Assembly: GCF_900116615.1 (NCBI RefSeq)
Contig: NZ_FPBF01000005.1
Span: 131,552-195,551 of the forward strand
DNA: 64,000 nucleotides
Direction: 5' to 3'
Source: Algoriphagus locisalis
GTDB lineage: Bacteria > Bacteroidota > Bacteroidia > Cytophagales > Cyclobacteriaceae
Made by a program: the position numbers and the translations under genes
In this document: one piece after another, positions 62,083 through 64,000 of the stretch
Layout of the letters: each line of letters opens with the position of its first letter
Numbering within the stretch: position 1 is the first letter of the stretch
Notes under the pieces: generated by a model
Databases searched by the model: none
Told to the model about the DNA's origin: nothing
Seen by the model: the letters and a program-made list of their open reading frames with translations, nothing else

Positions 62083-63060
62083 TTATTTTCTCAGCCCTAG
62101 TTCGCGCAGTCGTTCTTCTAAGAATTCTCCGGCAGTAGCATCTTCAAATTGTTTTGGATGATCTGCATCTACGCAGCTCTCCAGGCAGGTAAGGTCCATT
62201 TCCGAGCGGGGATGCATAAAGAATGGTATGGAATATCGACTGGTATTCATTTTCTCCCGGGGCGGATTCACTACCCGGTGTATGGTTGACTTCAATTTTT
62301 TATTAGTCAGCCTCTCCAGCATGTCTCCTACATTTACTACCAATTGGTCTGGTAGCGCAGTGATCGGAATCCATTTGCCATCCATACGCTTCACCTGAAG
62401 CCCATCTGCACTTGCTCCCATCAATAAGGTGATCAGGTTTATATCCCCATGTTCCGCAGCTCTTACAGCGTCAGCAGGTACTTCATCAGGGTTTTCAATT
62501 GGGAAATAATGGATTTGTCTCAAAATAGAATTTCCATATGCTACTTTATCCTCAAAGTAATTTTCATCCAATTCCAGTGAAAGTGCAATTGCTTGAAGCA
62601 TTGATTTCCCTGCGCTTTCAAGTGTGCGATACGCTTCATTTGCATCATTTTGGAACTCAGGAAGCTCAGAAGGCCAGATGTTTGGCGGATATTCTGATTT
62701 TACTGAATCTGTATCAGGAATTCGGCTGAGTTCTTGCCCCACATGATAAAATTCCTTTAAATCTCCGGTATTTCTGCCTTTGGCATGTTCTTTTCCCTTA
62801 CCGGTATAGCCTCTTTGAAATCCAATTTCAGGTTTCTCGTACTTGGCTTTAATGTCGTCTGGAAGTTTGAAGAAATCTTTGATAGATCCATAAAGTCTAT
62901 CTTGCAGGTCTTGGGATAAGCCATGGTTTTTAATCGCCACAAAACCAATGTTTTGGTAGGCCTCACCAAGCTTCTGTACAAATGCCGCCTTTTGTGCTGG
63001 GTTGCCCGAGGTAAAATCGGCTAAATCTAAACTTGGGATCTCATCAAATAGGATTTCCAT
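62083..63060 (-). CDS. Isopenicillin N synthase-family 2-oxoglutarate/Fe(II) oxygenase
   Basis: 325 residues. N-terminal DIOX_N region with IPSLDLADFTSGN and YQNIGFVAIKNHGL, then the double-stranded beta-helix core. Iron ligands: H-x-D in AAEHGDINLITLLMG (residues ~200-214) and His in STIHRVVNPP; the 2-oxoglutarate Arg/Ser pair is RYSIPFF. The family includes IPNS and plant-type dioxygenases, so the substrate cannot be called. First gene of a minus-strand run with chrA. An upstream ATG at 63060 fits well. Confidence 0.88.
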   Translation of the reverse strand: MEILFDEIPSLDLADFTSGNPAQKAAFVQKLGEAYQNIGFVAIKNHGLSQDLQDRLYGSIKDFFKLPDDIKAKYEKPEIGFQRGYTGKGKEHAKGRNTGDLKEFYHVGQELSRIPDTDSVKSEYPPNIWPSELPEFQNDANEAYRTLESAGKSMLQAIALSLELDENYFEDKVAYGNSILRQIHYFPIENPDEVPADAVRAAEHGDINLITLLMGASADGLQVKRMDGKWIPITALPDQLVVNVGDMLERLTNKKLKSTIHRVVNPPREKMNTSRYSIPFFMHPRSEMDLTCLESCVDADHPKQFEDATAGEFLEERLRELGLRK

Positions 63061-63134
63061 TTGGGTATGTATTATAGTTCAACGTCTAATTTATCTTTAA
63101 AATTAAATATCTTTAATCTCAATTTACGCGCTGT

Positions 63135-63902
63135 ATGAATAAATTCCTGACTTTACTCACATTCATTTGTCTTTTTGCAGCCTGTTCTTCCGAGAAAGAG
63201 AGAGTTAATGAAGCAGTAGTTGATTTGCCACAAAGTCAAGGAGCTGAAGCGGCTCCTGCTCCTCAAGTGAAATTCTTTCAATATGAAGATCAGGCTGCCT
63301 ATCCGGATGCCATTCTTGAATTATATACCCCTTTGGGAAACCAGATTTTCAAGCCAGGCAAAGTTCCATTCGAATTTAATGTCAAAAACTTCCCTTTTGA
63401 TTTAAATGAAACGCAGGAATTTAAGCTTTTCAATATTCTAAATGGCGGAGATCCAGTTGGATTTTATTCTCCCATTTTCCAAAGAGAGCTCAGCGAGGGT
63501 AGCTACCGGGTAGTGGCATATCTGGTCGATGAGGAAGGGTTTGCATTGAAAAATTTCGGGAATTACGTGGATAGAGATTTTCAGGTAGGTGATTCCAGGC
63601 CTTTTCCCTATTCAGCTGAGCCTTATTTGGTGTTGAATTACCCTAGGTCCGACCAGGAATATGAGGTCGGGACTGAGGTGGTTATTGATTTTTTGGTGAT
63701 CGGTGGGGATATGAAATTAGATGCTCTCAAGGTTTCTATTCAGCTAAATGACTTCACCTATGAAATTGATCACATGGCGCCTGTAAGGATAGAAAATCTA
63801 TCGGCAGGTACTTATCAGGTGAAAGTACGTTTACTTCGCGCGGATGGAAAAGAGCTGGATGGGCCATTTTCAAGTGTGAGTAAAGACATCATTGTTCGCT
63901 AA
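63135..63902 (+). CDS. Lipoprotein with two Ig/beta-sandwich-like domains
   Basis: 255 residues; signal MNKFLTLLTFICLFAACSS with lipobox Cys at residue 17. A short acidic/Pro linker (~20-48) precedes two similar ~95-residue beta domains: one with LYTPLGNQIFKPGKVPFEFN (near residue 60) and LSEGSYRVVAYLVDEEG, the second with LNYPRSDQEYEVGTEVVIDF and LSAGTYQVKVRLLRADG. The duplicated pattern is like extracellular copper or PMT-type Ig-like domains. No function assigned. Divergent from the oxygenase gene; a poor TATCTTTA near 63103 may be its -7 element. Confidence 0.8.
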   Translation: MNKFLTLLTFICLFAACSSEKERVNEAVVDLPQSQGAEAAPAPQVKFFQYEDQAAYPDAILELYTPLGNQIFKPGKVPFEFNVKNFPFDLNETQEFKLFNILNGGDPVGFYSPIFQRELSEGSYRVVAYLVDEEGFALKNFGNYVDRDFQVGDSRPFPYSAEPYLVLNYPRSDQEYEVGTEVVIDFLVIGGDMKLDALKVSIQLNDFTYEIDHMAPVRIENLSAGTYQVKVRLLRADGKELDGPFSSVSKDIIVR

Positions 63903-63941
63903 CATGCTTATCTTTGGAACTTCAATTTCAAAGATTTTAAG

Positions 63942-64000
63942 ATGCTTTTAGTTAATCAAATTCGAGAAAACTACGCCGGTGTTCTGGCCGGACTTCAAAA
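63942..64000 (+). CDS. serS: Serine-tRNA ligase, 5' end only
   Basis: Only 19 codons plus one extra base lie in the window, starting MLLVNQIRENYAGVLAGLQ. SerS proteins open with M-L-x-x-N-x-I-R-E-N, part of the coiled-coil tRNA-binding arm, so this is probably serS. The frame runs off the right edge; product and length cannot be checked here. Confidence 0.6.
   Translation, partial: MLLVNQIRENYAGVLAGLQ

Noticed and set aside
53087-63060. A horizontally acquired island on the minus strand
   Set aside because: The genes are core envelope and housekeeping functions in an order typical of Bacteroidota; no integrase, flanking repeats or clear composition shift was seen.

Overview
The window looks like a chromosomal segment of a Bacteroidota bacterium, most likely order Cytophagales and close to Cyclobacteriaceae (Algoriphagus-like). 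This is inferred from gene content and sequence style; no search was run. The signs are type IX secretion (T9SS) cargo with C-terminal sorting modules, a PorG-like barrel beside bamA, promoters of the Bacteroidota form TAnnTTTG, AT-rich spacers with little Shine-Dalgarno sequence, and Rho and IF-2 with long low-complexity N-terminal extensions.

Layout. 1-4.7 kb: an odd class II tRNA with apparent anticodon GTC and an oversized variable arm, then a 1453-residue AsmA-like membrane-anchored protein. 4.7-21.9 kb: a surface-protein block on the minus strand: a beta-propeller/beta-helix lipoprotein, a T9SS cargo protein, and a giant ~4300-residue T9SS cargo built from PKD/Ig-like repeats and two glycine-rich domains. 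22.0-23.8 kb: a REP-type palindrome array around an IS200-like (RAYT) transposase, with a duplicated transposase fragment. 23.9-29.0 kb: rho, recO, tdk, a 2Fe-2S ferredoxin and a conserved unknown. 29.2-29.3 kb: a nested palindromic element. 29.5-35.5 kb: an HD protein, then the cell-shape operon mreB-mreC-mreD-mrdA-rodA. 35.7-40.5 kb: rimP-nusA-infB behind a consensus promoter and a leader hairpin. 40.5-46 kb: two unknown membrane proteins, an outer-membrane barrel paired with a vanadium-haloperoxidase/PAP2-type lipoprotein, and cstA. 46-53 kb: accD, a lone nqrF, a ureohydrolase-like protein with an altered metal site, a small cytochrome b5-like protein, a MurNAc/GlcNAc-type kinase with murQ, and an RluB-type pseudouridine synthase. 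53-63 kb, minus strand: thioredoxin, two OmpH/Skp chaperones, bamA, uppS, a porG-like gene, nadK, a CBS-domain protein, chrA and a 2-oxoglutarate-type oxygenase. The right edge has a lipoprotein and the first codons of serS.

How it fits together. Much of the window serves the envelope: MreBCD/PBP2/RodA build the wall, UppS makes the lipid carrier, kinase plus MurQ recycle wall sugars, BamA/OmpH insert outer-membrane proteins, PorG belongs to the T9SS, and the two large cargo proteins carry C-terminal modules of the kind that system exports.

The most unusual items are the tRNA-like gene at the left edge, the RAYT/REP cluster, a 192-bp repeat found twice in inverted orientation and each time just 3' of a stop codon, a concentric palindrome at 29.2 kb, and leader hairpins before mreB and rimP.
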